Below are positions 28,501 through 37,703 of a stretch of 64,000 nt of DNA, in pieces. Under the pieces are notes generated by a model. It saw only the letters and a list, made by a program, of their open reading frames with translations. It did no database searches and had not been told where the DNA came from. The position numbers and the translations under genes were made by a program. The stretch is from Paracoccaceae bacterium (lineage in GTDB: Bacteria; Pseudomonadota; Alphaproteobacteria; Rhodobacterales; Rhodobacteraceae). The stretch spans positions 50,887-114,886 of the forward strand of contig JAHDIS010000001.1 in NCBI GenBank assembly GCA_020630695.1, given 5' to 3'. Position 1 is the first letter of the stretch. Each line of letters begins with the position of its first letter.

Positions 28501-30220
28501 TCCGCAGTAGATGCGCAGCGCGATTGGCCCGCGCGTTCAGATCGGCATAGCTAAGACTTTGCCCTTCAAAGACCAGCGCGATTGCATCAGGCGTTTTGTC
28601 CACCTGCGCTTCAAACGCCCTGTGCATGGTGAGCGTTTGATCGCGCTCAACTTCGGTTGCATTCCAGCCCAGCAAGACCGCGTCTTTTTCTGAATCCGGC
28701 AAGACCGGCATGTCAACAACTGCTCCGGCCACCGGCGCTGCGGCCACAAGATTGATCCGGGCCGCCCAAAGGTTCGCTTCGGCTTCGCTCAGAACGGTGG
28801 TGTCATAGTGAAGCCCAGCCACACCTTCGGAAAACGCTATGGTCATGGCAGTCCCGACAATCGGCGTTCCGTTGTACGATATGCCAACAGCCGGCGGCGC
28901 AAGGCTCTCCAATTCGGGAGCACAGGCTGCGATGTCAGTGGCGAAACCCACGCGTTTCTGCATGACACTCAAAGACTGTTCCCAATCGGAACGGATCTCG
29001 CTCAGTGATCCTTGCATTTCGATCCGAACCGGCACCCAAGGCGCCACAATCGAAGCATCTGAAATTTCCGCCAGATCCGTGTTTGAAACCGCAACATCAA
29101 AAGCGGACTGCCCGGTCACCCGCCCAATCAAGGCAACGATCTGCGCGATGCCTTCCTGTTCGATTTGCAATGGCAGCGGCACGTCGCACAGCGTTGCGTC
29201 TGCAACAGGTTTGATCCCGGGAAGCGAAACAGATTCAAGCTTGGCCAGACGCTCACGCCAGAACCCCGAATGTGCAGCGATCCGGCCGCTTGCCTGACCC
29301 GCAAGATCCAGCAACTCGGCATCAATCAAAGGCAATTGATCACCTGCCTGTGCCACTGTTTTGGGATCAATGGCCTGACCTTCCAGCGTCTCGAGCCCGC
29401 TCAGGACAACCGCGTGTTCGCCGCAGGCCACGGTAAGATGGTCTGCAGTCACATCCAGAACGTTGCCCGCTGGCGCGTGGCTTTCCGTGATCTGCGCATG
29501 TCTTGCGATGTATAGGGCCGAGCCCGCCTTGAACTTGGGCGTGCAAAGCGGGTTCCAATACGGTCCGTGATCCAACGCCCGCACCAGACGTGCCAGCTCG
29601 GCTGCTGGCCTCGCAAAATCGAGCAGGCCATGGCCTCCCGGTCTGTCTGCAAGCGCATGATAGGTGCGTTGACTCAGGTCTTGAGGAAGGCGTTTCAGGG
29701 CATCCTGCTCAAGCTGGGCCAGCAAATCTGGAAAGCTCTGGATCGCGGCCTCATAGGCTTTGGTGTTCAGCGTGAGCGCAGTATCGTTTGCGCTGATGTC
29801 GAAACTGCGCGTGACCAGAATGTCGCCTTCGTCCACGCCACCTTCGATCATATGCCATGTGATGCCGTGCTGAGTTTCTCCCTCGACCAAGGCCCAGACC
29901 GGCGCGTTCAAACCAGCATGTTTTGGCAATGGCCCATCATGAAAATTGATCGCACCCTTGGCTGCAAGGTCCAGCACGTCCTGCGGAATAACCATCAGGT
30001 TCGCGATTGACAGCAACCAGTCGAACGACACATCCCCCAGGCGTTCAGCCAGATCCTTGCCTGGTGTTTCGACCCGCAAACCACGATCTTTGGCCCAGCC
30101 CCGCAAATCTGGGTTCCGGGTCACGACGGCAGAAATGGAATTGCCGCGTTCCAAAAGCTGTTCGCTGCACTGAACGAGCAGAGATTCGTTGCCAATTACT
30201 ACGCACGAAAACGTCGCCAT
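25577..30220 (-). CDS. NRPS with formyltransferase start and monooxygenase-interrupted, glycine-type adenylation domain
   Basis: 1547 residues. (1) Residues 1-290: formyltransferase like Fmt/ArnA, catalytic Asn and His in INFHDGPLP and Asp in GVDEGDIL. (2) Residues 318-505: the C-terminal half of a condensation domain (starts FWRERLAKL), with no HHxxxDG. (3) Residues 535-745: adenylation motifs A1-A4 (YTSGSTGKPKG; FDIS). (4) Residues 755-1115: a luciferase-like flavin monooxygenase. (5) Residues 1128-1400: motifs A5-A10 (YGPTE, YRTGDLV, NKKVDRK). (6) Carrier domain, FFELGGHSL (Ser near 1461). The eye-aligned specificity residues D-I-L-Q-F-G-M-I-W-K differ from the published glycine code DILQLGLIWK at two places. 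It probably loads and formylates glycine, oxidises it, and hands it to the PKS. The tail is Arg-rich. Confidence 0.92.
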   Translation of the reverse strand: MATFSCVVIGNESLLVQCSEQLLERGNSISAVVTRNPDLRGWAKDRGLRVETPGKDLAERLGDVSFDWLLSIANLMVIPQDVLDLAAKGAINFHDGPLPKHAGLNAPVWALVEGETQHGITWHMIEGGVDEGDILVTRSFDISANDTALTLNTKAYEAAIQSFPDLLAQLEQDALKRLPQDLSQRTYHALADRPGGHGLLDFARPAAELARLVRALDHGPYWNPLCTPKFKAGSALYIARHAQITESHAPAGNVLDVTADHLTVACGEHAVVLSGLETLEGQAIDPKTVAQAGDQLPLIDAELLDLAGQASGRIAAHSGFWRERLAKLESVSLPGIKPVADATLCDVPLPLQIEQEGIAQIVALIGRVTGQSAFDVAVSNTDLAEISDASIVAPWVPVRIEMQGSLSEIRSDWEQSLSVMQKRVGFATDIAACAPELESLAPPAVGISYNGTPIVGTAMTIAFSEGVAGLHYDTTVLSEAEANLWAARINLVAAAPVAGAVVDMPVLPDSEKDAVLLGWNATEVERDQTLTMHRAFEAQVDKTPDAIALVFEGQSLSYADLNARANRAAHLLRSMGVEPGKVVGLCCRRSVDLMVGALAILKAGGAYLPMDPSYPADRLQHFVEDSAAPVIVTQAAVEASLPRHSADVLVLDAEPRLATAPVENLPDTATANDLAYLIYTSGSTGKPKGVMVEHGNVLNFYCGMDAVVPHSEGGTWLAVTSLSFDISVLELFWTTARGFKVVLTSDEDRGLISKGPMPLSDQGMEFSIYYWGNDDGVGRDKYGLLLDGAKFADENGFVAVWTPERHFHAFGGPYPNPSVTGAAVAGMTKNIGVRGGSVVAPLHHPARIAEEWSVIDNLTSGRAGMAIASGWQPDDFVLRPENTPPENKPAMIESIKTLRKLWAGEAVGFPRKDGTIHEVVTQPRPVSKELPVWVTTAGNPATWKEAGQLGCNVLTHLLGQSIDEVAGKIKIYHDALREAGHDPADFTVTLMLHTYLAETREKAREVARGPMKDYLNSAAGLIKQYAWAFPAFKRPEGATNAFDLQLDGLEPDELDAILDFAFERYFNDSGLFGTVEDALSRAEDLKRIGVSEIACLIDYGIDRETVLEGLKPLARVVQQANVAPELADDDFSIAAQIVRHKVTHMQCTPSMARMIAMNDEARFALSQLDHLFLGGEPLPGALVDEFAAITKASVTNMYGPTETTIWSSTETAVSDDAVVNIGLPLANQSLYVLDEDRKPVGVGQEGELWIGGQGVTRGYWNRPELTAERFQENPFHAGRIYRTGDLVRRRVDGRIDYVGRADHQVKLRGFRIELGEIEAVLESQSGVTQAVVMAREDVPGDLRLVGYYTGAAQNEADLKKAMGAALPTFMVPGRFVQLDSFPLTPNKKVDRKALPAPQAVKPAQAAPIVRAVVQPPANPKVGAPSADTADLANAISDIWSRFLGVQGISGRDNFFELGGHSLLAVQTHRAIREELGANRLSITDIFRFPVLSDLAERVATMVDAPKAPVPVASTGASVSETAPMNDRAQSRADAMARRRAMRARRSA

Positions 30221-30225
30221 GATCG

Positions 30226-31248
30226 TTACTCCGTTCCTGTCTCAGTCGCGGTCTGTCCTGTGAACGGGCGGACCGCCCGCTGCTTTCCCGGCAAGGGCCG
30301 AAAAAATGCCTTCAGGTCGTGTAAAAGCAGATCACGCAGAAAATGCGGTGGATCTGCGGCCGGCTTGCGTTGCAAGACGCGCCGGATACGCCACATAGCG
30401 CCGCCCACTGCATGCAGTAGGGTCGCAAGAACGGCATAGGCCCGTCCGTGGTTCTTGGTGAAATATGTCCAGCGGCTGTCCAGCCAAAAACCGGGGACCC
30501 GCTGCCATGTCTTCATACCGGTCGAAACAGACCCGATGTGTGCCACTTCGCTGTTGCGAACATAATGCATTTCATGTCCAGCCCGAGCGGCCCTGAGACA
30601 CAGGTCCGTTTCTTCGAAATACAGAAAAAACGTTTCGTCAAACAGTCCGATGGCATCTAGCACCGTCTGCCGCATCATCAGGGACGCCCCCGCGAGCCAA
30701 TCGACCCGGGTGGTTTCATCCGGCACGGCCAGTGGCACCTGATGGTTTCTCAAAAGCCTCGATACAGGCCCGAAACGCGAGGAGCCTTCCAGCTCTGACA
30801 GGGCTGACGGAAACCGGAACGCGGTGACATGGGCATCCCCATCTTCGCCGTGGATATAGCTACCCGCAAAACCCGCTTCGGGATGTGTTTCGAGATGCTC
30901 CAAAAGTTTTTGCAGGGCATCAGGTGCCGGGAAAGCATCCGAGTTGAGAAGATAGACATAGTCCGGTTTGGAACCGTCGGACCACCCCGCGCGAATGCCG
31001 ACGTTGTTGCCCGCACCGAAACCACCGTTGTGCTGCGACTGGAGCACACGCACCGGGGCGTCTGGGTATTTGGTCACGATCTCTTGTTCGATCAGTTCAA
31101 ACGAACCGTCACCACTGTCGTTGTCGACAATCACCAATTCAGCATCCAAGCCTTCCATTGCCCGCAGCGCTGCATCCACGGACCGCAGGGTCATGACCGG
31201 TGTTCGGTAATTGAGGGATATGACAAGAAGCTTGGCCATCGGGTTCAC
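30226..31248 (-). CDS. GT2-family glycosyltransferase within the NRPS-PKS operon
   Basis: 340 residues, rhamnosyltransferase-like GT2. It shows VISLNYRTPVMTLRSVDA, IVDNDSGDGS, YLLNSDAFPAP (DxD equivalent NSD) and EETDLCLRAARAGHEM. Its GTG start overlaps the PKS stop (GTGA, 31245-31248); an ATG three codons in (31239) is an alternative. The NRPS starts 5 bases downstream. Being locked between PKS and NRPS, it either glycosylates their product or ties the operon to the flanking polysaccharide locus. The sequence does not decide between these. Confidence 0.88.
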   Translation of the reverse strand: MNPMAKLLVISLNYRTPVMTLRSVDAALRAMEGLDAELVIVDNDSGDGSFELIEQEIVTKYPDAPVRVLQSQHNGGFGAGNNVGIRAGWSDGSKPDYVYLLNSDAFPAPDALQKLLEHLETHPEAGFAGSYIHGEDGDAHVTAFRFPSALSELEGSSRFGPVSRLLRNHQVPLAVPDETTRVDWLAGASLMMRQTVLDAIGLFDETFFLYFEETDLCLRAARAGHEMHYVRNSEVAHIGSVSTGMKTWQRVPGFWLDSRWTYFTKNHGRAYAVLATLLHAVGGAMWRIRRVLQRKPAADPPHFLRDLLLHDLKAFFRPLPGKQRAVRPFTGQTATETGTE

Positions 31249-34200
31249 TCAGCCGCGTGCGTCGGAAAGGCGACCACCTCTCCTCGTGTCGTTATGCCAG
31301 CCTCGGCGGCTTCGATTGCTTCGCGCATCAACCCGGCAAGAACACGTACATTTGGCTCAAGCACCATCGAGTCGTGGTCACCCGGCACTTCGAAAACTTC
31401 GATCTGCGGTGTGTAGAGACCCCAGTCGTTGTCATGGGTCACATAGGTCCGTTCGGAATTCACCATTGCCCCGTTGGAAACCGTCCATGTCCCGACAAGC
31501 GGCGGACGGTACAACATCAGGCGTCCGCCCCAAGGCCGCACATCATAAGCCGCGATAGCGCGGTAGAACGCAGCTTCGATCTCGGCGTTGTGGAACGCGC
31601 CTTCGGATTGCGTTTCTTCGTTTTGGCGCCGTTTTACAAATTCCCAAACGATCCTGTTCTTGGCCCAGATCAGCGGATACAGGATCCCTTTTGCCTTGGC
31701 CTGTTGAAGCTGGATCAACATCCGATCCATTCGCGACAAAGGCCGACGCTTGGGCAATGGCGTATCAAGCATGACAACGATTGAAACCGTTTCACCCAGC
31801 GCTTCGAGTTGGTGGGCAATTTCGTATGCGGTGATCCCACCACCCGAAAAGCCGCCAACCATGTAGGGCCCTTCGGGTTGCACTTTGCGCATTTCCTCGA
31901 TGTAGGCGCTGGCCGCCTCTTCAATCGTTTCATGGGGTTCTTCGCCACCATACAGGCCTTTGGCCTGCAGTCCATAAAATGGTCGATCCGATCCAAGCAG
32001 ATGCGCCAGATGACGCAAGTTCAGAACATTGCCAAACATCCCCGCCACGAGGAAAAACGGCTGGCGCGGGCCACCGTCACCATCGTGCATCGCAACCAGA
32101 TGTTTGAACCGCTTCTGCGGCTGAGCCTCGCCTCCGGCATCAACCGAAGCCTCGTCCGCATCACCCGTAAAGCCCGTTTGTTCGGCGATCAGTTCGGCAC
32201 ATTTGCGAATTGTCGGCGCTTCAAACAGAACAGAAATCGGGAAGTCGACCCGGAACGTCTTTTTGACTTTGGCGAACAGTCGAACCGCGATCAGACTGTG
32301 CCCTCCGAGATCAAAGAAGCTGTCCTCAACGCCGACATTCGAAACGCCCAGCAACTCTTCCCAGAATCCGGCAAGGGTACGCTCGATGTCATTTTCCGGC
32401 GCAACATAGTCACCTTCCAACTGGGGGCGTTCAAAGGTTTGACCGGCGTCTTTCTCGGCCGAACTGGCCGCCGTTTGTCTGGTCAACGCATCAATATCCA
32501 TCGACGACACGACGATCTGCGGCTCGCCCATGGAAAGCGCCGCGGCAAAGGCCTGAACCCCTTCTTGCGGCAGAATGCCTTGGGACAGGTTATGCGCCAG
32601 ACGTTCTTCGGCGGGTGACAATGGCTGCGCTGCGCCTGCTTCATCGAATTCCACTTCGGCAGCTGTCAAACGCGGGGCTGCTTTGAGAATATCAAGATTG
32701 TCGAGCTTGCGGATGGTAAAGCCCATCACTTCGATCATCACATTGCCGTCTTCATCACAAAGCGTGACGTCGAAACTGGCTGTTTCGTTGTCGGCCTTGT
32801 TCTCGGCGGCGTTGCGCACCCAGCTTACGATCCGGTCTGGCAAATCGGCATGAACACGCACCCGTCCATAACGCACAGGTGCCCACAGATGCGTCGGCTG
32901 CCAGCCGTCAATCAGCTCCATTGCCCAGCCGGTTGCGATATCCATCAAGGCAGGGTGAATCAGGCATCCGTCGTCTTGCGCGACTGCAGGAAGCGACAGG
33001 TCGGCGATGCCTTCACCGGTTCCCAGCGCCCGCGCGTCGAGCACTTTCCAACGTGATCCAAAATTGAGCATCACTTCTTGCGCAGCGGCCAGCTTGCCGC
33101 CCTGTGCGGCTACGGGCGCATCACAGCGGGCACGGATGGCCGCCAAATCAATCTGATCCGGACGCTTCATGGGCAGCAATCGCAAACGCCCCTGCGCAGT
33201 CAAAGCGTGGCCTCTGCGGCCATTCAAAGTCGCGTCGGCCAGAACATCAAACCCATACCCACGGTCACTGCGGGTCATCCGGACCTTCACATCGCGGGCC
33301 GCGCCATCGGCCACACGAAGAGGCCGCAGAAAATCCAGATCCCCAATTTCGAAGGGGCCGGTTTCACGGTGCGCCCGCAGCGCATGGGCCGCCAAGGTCA
33401 GATATCCCGTTCCCGGTATCAAGGCATCACCAGCCTTGGTCCGGTGCTCGTCAATGAACCAATCCGCTGCGGAATATTCAGCCGAAAAGACCCGGTTGCC
33501 ATTTTCGTCAAAGCTCTTGGAATCCAGCATTGGTAAATCAACCGGCTCGATCGGTGCCTTGGGCAAATCACCACTGCGTGCGGCGACGGCTTCGGCGGCC
33601 ATACCCACTTCGTTCCAAATACCCCAGTTGATCGCCACAACCCTGGTTCTGCCGCCGCTGCGCGCACGCGCAAATGCGTTCAGGTATTCGTTGGCCGCCA
33701 CATAGTCGACCTGCCCGGCAGGTGCCGTTACCGTCGAGGACGAGCTGAACAGAGCAATCCAATCGACCGAACCATCCGGGAAAAGCTGACCCAACACCTC
33801 GGTGCCATGAATTTTTGGCGTAAAGACATCTTCGATGCTGGCTGGTGTTTTGGTCAGCAGTGGCGCATCGGCGATCACACCAGCACCATGGATCACACCG
33901 GTGATTGATCCAAATCGCGCCTCGGCCTGGTCCTTAACGCGGCGCATCTGCGTGAGATTGCAGACATCCGCAGCGGCGACCAAGACCTCGGCGCCAGCCT
34001 TTTCCAAATCTTGCACTGCACGAATACGAAGGGACGTTCGATCCTGCGGGGCGTGACGCGCCAGATGGTCGATCCAGTCCGCGCGTTCAGGCAGGCCATT
34101 TCGGCTGACAAGCACCAGTTTTGCGCCCTTGGCCGCGACCTGCATCGCGATACTCTGGCCAATGCCACCAAAGCCGCCGGTTATGAAATAAGTCCCGGCC

Positions 34201-37200
34201 TCAAGCGCGGGTGTTTCATCCGGGAGGGCGACTTGTTTCATTGCGCATTCGAACCTGCGATCCCCGCGCAATGCGGCGATCACATCAGCAGGCTCTGCGC
34301 AAAGCTCTTCGAGCACACGCAAACCAAGCGCATCGAGCGAATCCGAATGTGCTTGCTCCAACTTGCTTTTGGTCCAGAAGGACGCCTCGGGCATCTGCGG
34401 TAGGGTTATGTCGCATGTGCCAACTGTGACGCCCGGCAATTCCCGGGGAATCACACGGGCCGGGCCTGCGATTGTCGCCTTGCCGGGATAGGCCAGCGGT
34501 TCATCCCGCAGCCTTGCAGCACCGTTTGTAAAGACCGACACATGCAACGGCGTCGGCAGGTTTTCATCAGCGATCGACTGCGCAAGGAATAGCAGCGAAT
34601 AGAACCCGTGTTCCTGCAAGCGATGGAAAAAGCTCGAACCCGGTCTGTGGCCGTGGTCCTTTGTTACCAACCAGAAATGCCCAACCCGCGTCGGCATAAC
34701 GCCATCATCCAAAAGGTTACGAATGAGCGTGTCGTACCCCTCGCGCCCGCGCTCGGGCGCAATGAGGTAGCGTGTGTCAGTCAGCTTTTGGAAACTGTCG
34801 CCCGGTCGCACCTCAACCACGCGGTGCCCGGCATCTTTCAAATGCCGTGAGGCCCGTTCCGCGATGCCGGAATCGTCCATGAACAAAAGCCAGGTTTGCG
34901 GATCAGCATCTTTCAACGCGTTCGCCACATCCACCTCGACCTGCGCCGAACGTGGACGCCAAACCGGCTTCCAGCCCCAGTCAGAAATTTCATCACTGCG
35001 CATCAGATACTGAGGGGCAGGCTGATCCGATGTTTTTCCCGGTTCAATAAAATAGGGCGCGCGCTGGAAGGTATATGTTGGCAACACGACACGCAGCCTG
35101 TGCGCATCACCCCATATCTGATCCCAGTCTATGTCGAGCCCCAAGGCCGACAATCGGCCAAGCACTTCGAACATATGCTTGTCGTCTGCAATGGCGTCCA
35201 GTGGATGGCGCAATGAGCTCAGCACCTGATTGGCCGACACCGCATCATGTTGACGCGCCAAAGCCGACAGAGCCTTGCCCGGTCCAACCTCAAAGAACAC
35301 ACGGTTGTCCTGCGCAAGGGTTCCGATGCATTTGGCGAAAAACACTGTTCCGCGAAGGTGTTCGACCCAATAGTCAGGGTCTGTCGCCTGCGCATCGGTC
35401 ATTATCTCGCCGGTGCGGTTTGAAGTCAGCGGAATCTGCGGTGGATTCAATTGGATCGAACGCAAATAGGCCCGGAAATCATCGAGGATCGGCTCAAGCA
35501 TACGGCTGTGCGCGGCAATGTTGATTGCAATGCGCTGACAGTCGATCCCGTCAGACTTTAGCTGCTGTTCCAGCGCGTCCAATGCTGCCTGTGGTCCCGA
35601 TGCGACCGACAATTCAGGGCCGTTTTCAGCCCCCAGATCGAGATCATCCCCCAGCAAGGGCCGCAGTTTTTCGGCCGGCAATGCAACGGAAAGCATCCCA
35701 CCCGCAGGGACCGTGTCGAACAGGCGTCCACGCAGATGAACCAACCCGATGCAATCCTCGAAAGACATTACACCGGCAACGCAAGCGGCGGTGTTTTCGC
35801 CCATGGAATGGCCAACCAATGCGGCTGGAATCACACCCCAGCTTTGCCAAAGCTGCGAAAGCGCATATTCGACGATCATGATCAGCGGCAACTGCAGGCT
35901 GGGCTTTTGAAGCGTTTCATCCGCAGAGGCCTGATCGGCGCTGTCCGGCAACCACAAGGCTTTGATGTCAACATCTGTCAGTGTCGACAGATGCGCCAAT
36001 CCGTGGTCCATCCATTCGGCAAAAACCGGCTCGGTCTCGTAGAGGTCGCGCGCCATACCCGCGTACTGCGCCCCGCCTCCAGGGAACATGAATATGGCCT
36101 CGGGGCGATCGAGCGCAGTGTGTGTGTGAACGCGGCGCGCATCTCCGTCTTCCAGCAGCCGCGCGGCTTCTTCATGACTTTCGGCCACAACAACCGTACG
36201 CTTTTCAAATGCGCGCCGGCCTTCTTTCAAGGTCCAGGCAACATCTGCAAGGTTCTGTTCAGGATGTGCGCGAAGGTGATCAGCAAGAGCCTTGGCATTG
36301 CCATCCAGCGCAGCCTTGGACCGAGCAGAAACCGTCAGAATCTGGAATGGCCAATCGCTGGGCGCAGACAACGCCCGTTCCGGTGCCTCCTCGACAATCA
36401 CATGCGCGTTTGTACCACCCACGCCCAGTGAATTTACCCCCGCTCTTCGCGGATGGTCGTTGGCCGGCCATTCTGCGAGCCGGTCATTGACGCGGAACGG
36501 CGAATTTTCGAAATCGATCGCAGGGTTTGGTTTTTCAAATCCAAGCGACGGCGGCATCTGTTTGTGATGAAGCGCAAGCGACGTTTTGATCAGCGAGGCA
36601 ACGCCTGCCGCTGTGTCCAGATGACCGATGTTGGTCTTGACGCTGCCGATCCGGCAATGGCCCAGCGCACTGCTGGTTTCAGAAAAGGCTTGGGTCAGAG
36701 CCGCGACTTCGATCGGGTCGCCCAGATATGTGCCTGTGCCGTGGCATTCCACATAATCGACCGTGTCAGACGTGATCCCGGCAATTGCCTGCGCCTCCGC
36801 AACAGCCTGCGCCTGCCCATCGACAGAAGGCGCAAGGTACCCGGCTTTTTGTGCGCCATCGTTGTTGACAGCCGTTCCTTTGATGACTGCCCAGATATGA
36901 TCACCGTCGGCAACCGCGTCAGCCATGCGCCGCAAAACCACGACACCGGAACCGGATCCAAATACGGTTCCCTGTGCTCTGTGGTCGAATGCATGACACG
37001 CACCGTCAGGCGAAAGGATTTCGTTCTCTTTGTAGAGATAACCGCGGCCCTGGGGCAGCTCGATCGTGACGCCGCCAGCGATGGCCATGTCACATTCCCC
37101 ATTCAGCAGTGCCTGCGCGGCGTAGTGCGTGGCGACCAGCGAAGTGGAGCATGCGGTTTGCAGGTTGATCGACGGCCCGTGCAAATCCAGAACATGGCTT

Positions 37201-37703
37201 AGCCGGGTTGTCATAAAGTCCTTGTCATTACCCGTATGGCGCAACAGGAACATGCCGGTGTTTTCCACCAGATCAGGGTTCGAACAGACGTTGAAGTAGA
37301 AATAGCTGCCCATGCCACAGCCCGCGAAAACGCCAACCTGACCGGGGAAATTTTCCGGGACGTGACCTGCGGTTTCCAGTGCTTCCCACGCAGTTTCCAG
37401 AAACTGCCGGTGCTGCGGGTCCATGATCGCCGCTTCCTTGGGTGAGAACCCAAAGAACTCGGCGTCAAACATCTCAAAGCCATCAAGCGGCGCAGCGAAA
37501 GGAACGTAGTCGCGATGCCGCATGAGACCGGGGTCTTCACCAGCCTCTCTCAAGGCATCGTCAGACAGTTTTCTGATTGATGAAACACCATCGCGCAGGT
37601 TGCGCCAATAGGCATGGATATCCGGCGCACCGGGTAGGTGCGCGGCCATGCCAACGATGGCGATATCAGAATCGCCGTAGGAGTTTGAAACGTCACTGGT
37701 CAT
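31245..37703 (-). CDS. type I polyketide synthase, KS-AT-KR-DH-ACP-TE
   Basis: 2152 residues from ATG 37703, with GGTGGCGGG upstream; a GTG 10 codons earlier is possible. KS: Cys185 in TACSTS, His321 in ECHGTGT, His361 in NIGHLD. AT: Ser633 in GHSMGE, and an IAAHS motif that fits malonyl-CoA. KR: TGGFGGIG near 1175, Tyr1334 and Asn1338 in YVAAN. DH: His1420 in DEHRTKAGDALIPG, Asp1588 in HPALMD. ACP: Ser1803 in DLGGHSL. TE: Ser1953 in GFSGGG, His2110 in GDHDS. All active sites are present. The order KR then DH reverses the usual bacterial DH-KR. With no NRPS condensation partner, the KS should accept the NRPS carrier-bound glycine unit, extend it, and the TE release it. First gene of the operon. 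Confidence 0.93.
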   Translation of the reverse strand: MTSDVSNSYGDSDIAIVGMAAHLPGAPDIHAYWRNLRDGVSSIRKLSDDALREAGEDPGLMRHRDYVPFAAPLDGFEMFDAEFFGFSPKEAAIMDPQHRQFLETAWEALETAGHVPENFPGQVGVFAGCGMGSYFYFNVCSNPDLVENTGMFLLRHTGNDKDFMTTRLSHVLDLHGPSINLQTACSTSLVATHYAAQALLNGECDMAIAGGVTIELPQGRGYLYKENEILSPDGACHAFDHRAQGTVFGSGSGVVVLRRMADAVADGDHIWAVIKGTAVNNDGAQKAGYLAPSVDGQAQAVAEAQAIAGITSDTVDYVECHGTGTYLGDPIEVAALTQAFSETSSALGHCRIGSVKTNIGHLDTAAGVASLIKTSLALHHKQMPPSLGFEKPNPAIDFENSPFRVNDRLAEWPANDHPRRAGVNSLGVGGTNAHVIVEEAPERALSAPSDWPFQILTVSARSKAALDGNAKALADHLRAHPEQNLADVAWTLKEGRRAFEKRTVVVAESHEEAARLLEDGDARRVHTHTALDRPEAIFMFPGGGAQYAGMARDLYETEPVFAEWMDHGLAHLSTLTDVDIKALWLPDSADQASADETLQKPSLQLPLIMIVEYALSQLWQSWGVIPAALVGHSMGENTAACVAGVMSFEDCIGLVHLRGRLFDTVPAGGMLSVALPAEKLRPLLGDDLDLGAENGPELSVASGPQAALDALEQQLKSDGIDCQRIAINIAAHSRMLEPILDDFRAYLRSIQLNPPQIPLTSNRTGEIMTDAQATDPDYWVEHLRGTVFFAKCIGTLAQDNRVFFEVGPGKALSALARQHDAVSANQVLSSLRHPLDAIADDKHMFEVLGRLSALGLDIDWDQIWGDAHRLRVVLPTYTFQRAPYFIEPGKTSDQPAPQYLMRSDEISDWGWKPVWRPRSAQVEVDVANALKDADPQTWLLFMDDSGIAERASRHLKDAGHRVVEVRPGDSFQKLTDTRYLIAPERGREGYDTLIRNLLDDGVMPTRVGHFWLVTKDHGHRPGSSFFHRLQEHGFYSLLFLAQSIADENLPTPLHVSVFTNGAARLRDEPLAYPGKATIAGPARVIPRELPGVTVGTCDITLPQMPEASFWTKSKLEQAHSDSLDALGLRVLEELCAEPADVIAALRGDRRFECAMKQVALPDETPALEAGTYFITGGFGGIGQSIAMQVAAKGAKLVLVSRNGLPERADWIDHLARHAPQDRTSLRIRAVQDLEKAGAEVLVAAADVCNLTQMRRVKDQAEARFGSITGVIHGAGVIADAPLLTKTPASIEDVFTPKIHGTEVLGQLFPDGSVDWIALFSSSSTVTAPAGQVDYVAANEYLNAFARARSGGRTRVVAINWGIWNEVGMAAEAVAARSGDLPKAPIEPVDLPMLDSKSFDENGNRVFSAEYSAADWFIDEHRTKAGDALIPGTGYLTLAAHALRAHRETGPFEIGDLDFLRPLRVADGAARDVKVRMTRSDRGYGFDVLADATLNGRRGHALTAQGRLRLLPMKRPDQIDLAAIRARCDAPVAAQGGKLAAAQEVMLNFGSRWKVLDARALGTGEGIADLSLPAVAQDDGCLIHPALMDIATGWAMELIDGWQPTHLWAPVRYGRVRVHADLPDRIVSWVRNAAENKADNETASFDVTLCDEDGNVMIEVMGFTIRKLDNLDILKAAPRLTAAEVEFDEAGAAQPLSPAEERLAHNLSQGILPQEGVQAFAAALSMGEPQIVVSSMDIDALTRQTAASSAEKDAGQTFERPQLEGDYVAPENDIERTLAGFWEELLGVSNVGVEDSFFDLGGHSLIAVRLFAKVKKTFRVDFPISVLFEAPTIRKCAELIAEQTGFTGDADEASVDAGGEAQPQKRFKHLVAMHDGDGGPRQPFFLVAGMFGNVLNLRHLAHLLGSDRPFYGLQAKGLYGGEEPHETIEEAASAYIEEMRKVQPEGPYMVGGFSGGGITAYEIAHQLEALGETVSIVVMLDTPLPKRRPLSRMDRMLIQLQQAKAKGILYPLIWAKNRIVWEFVKRRQNEETQSEGAFHNAEIEAAFYRAIAAYDVRPWGGRLMLYRPPLVGTWTVSNGAMVNSERTYVTHDNDWGLYTPQIEVFEVPGDHDSMVLEPNVRVLAGLMREAIEAAEAGITTRGEVVAFPTHAAE

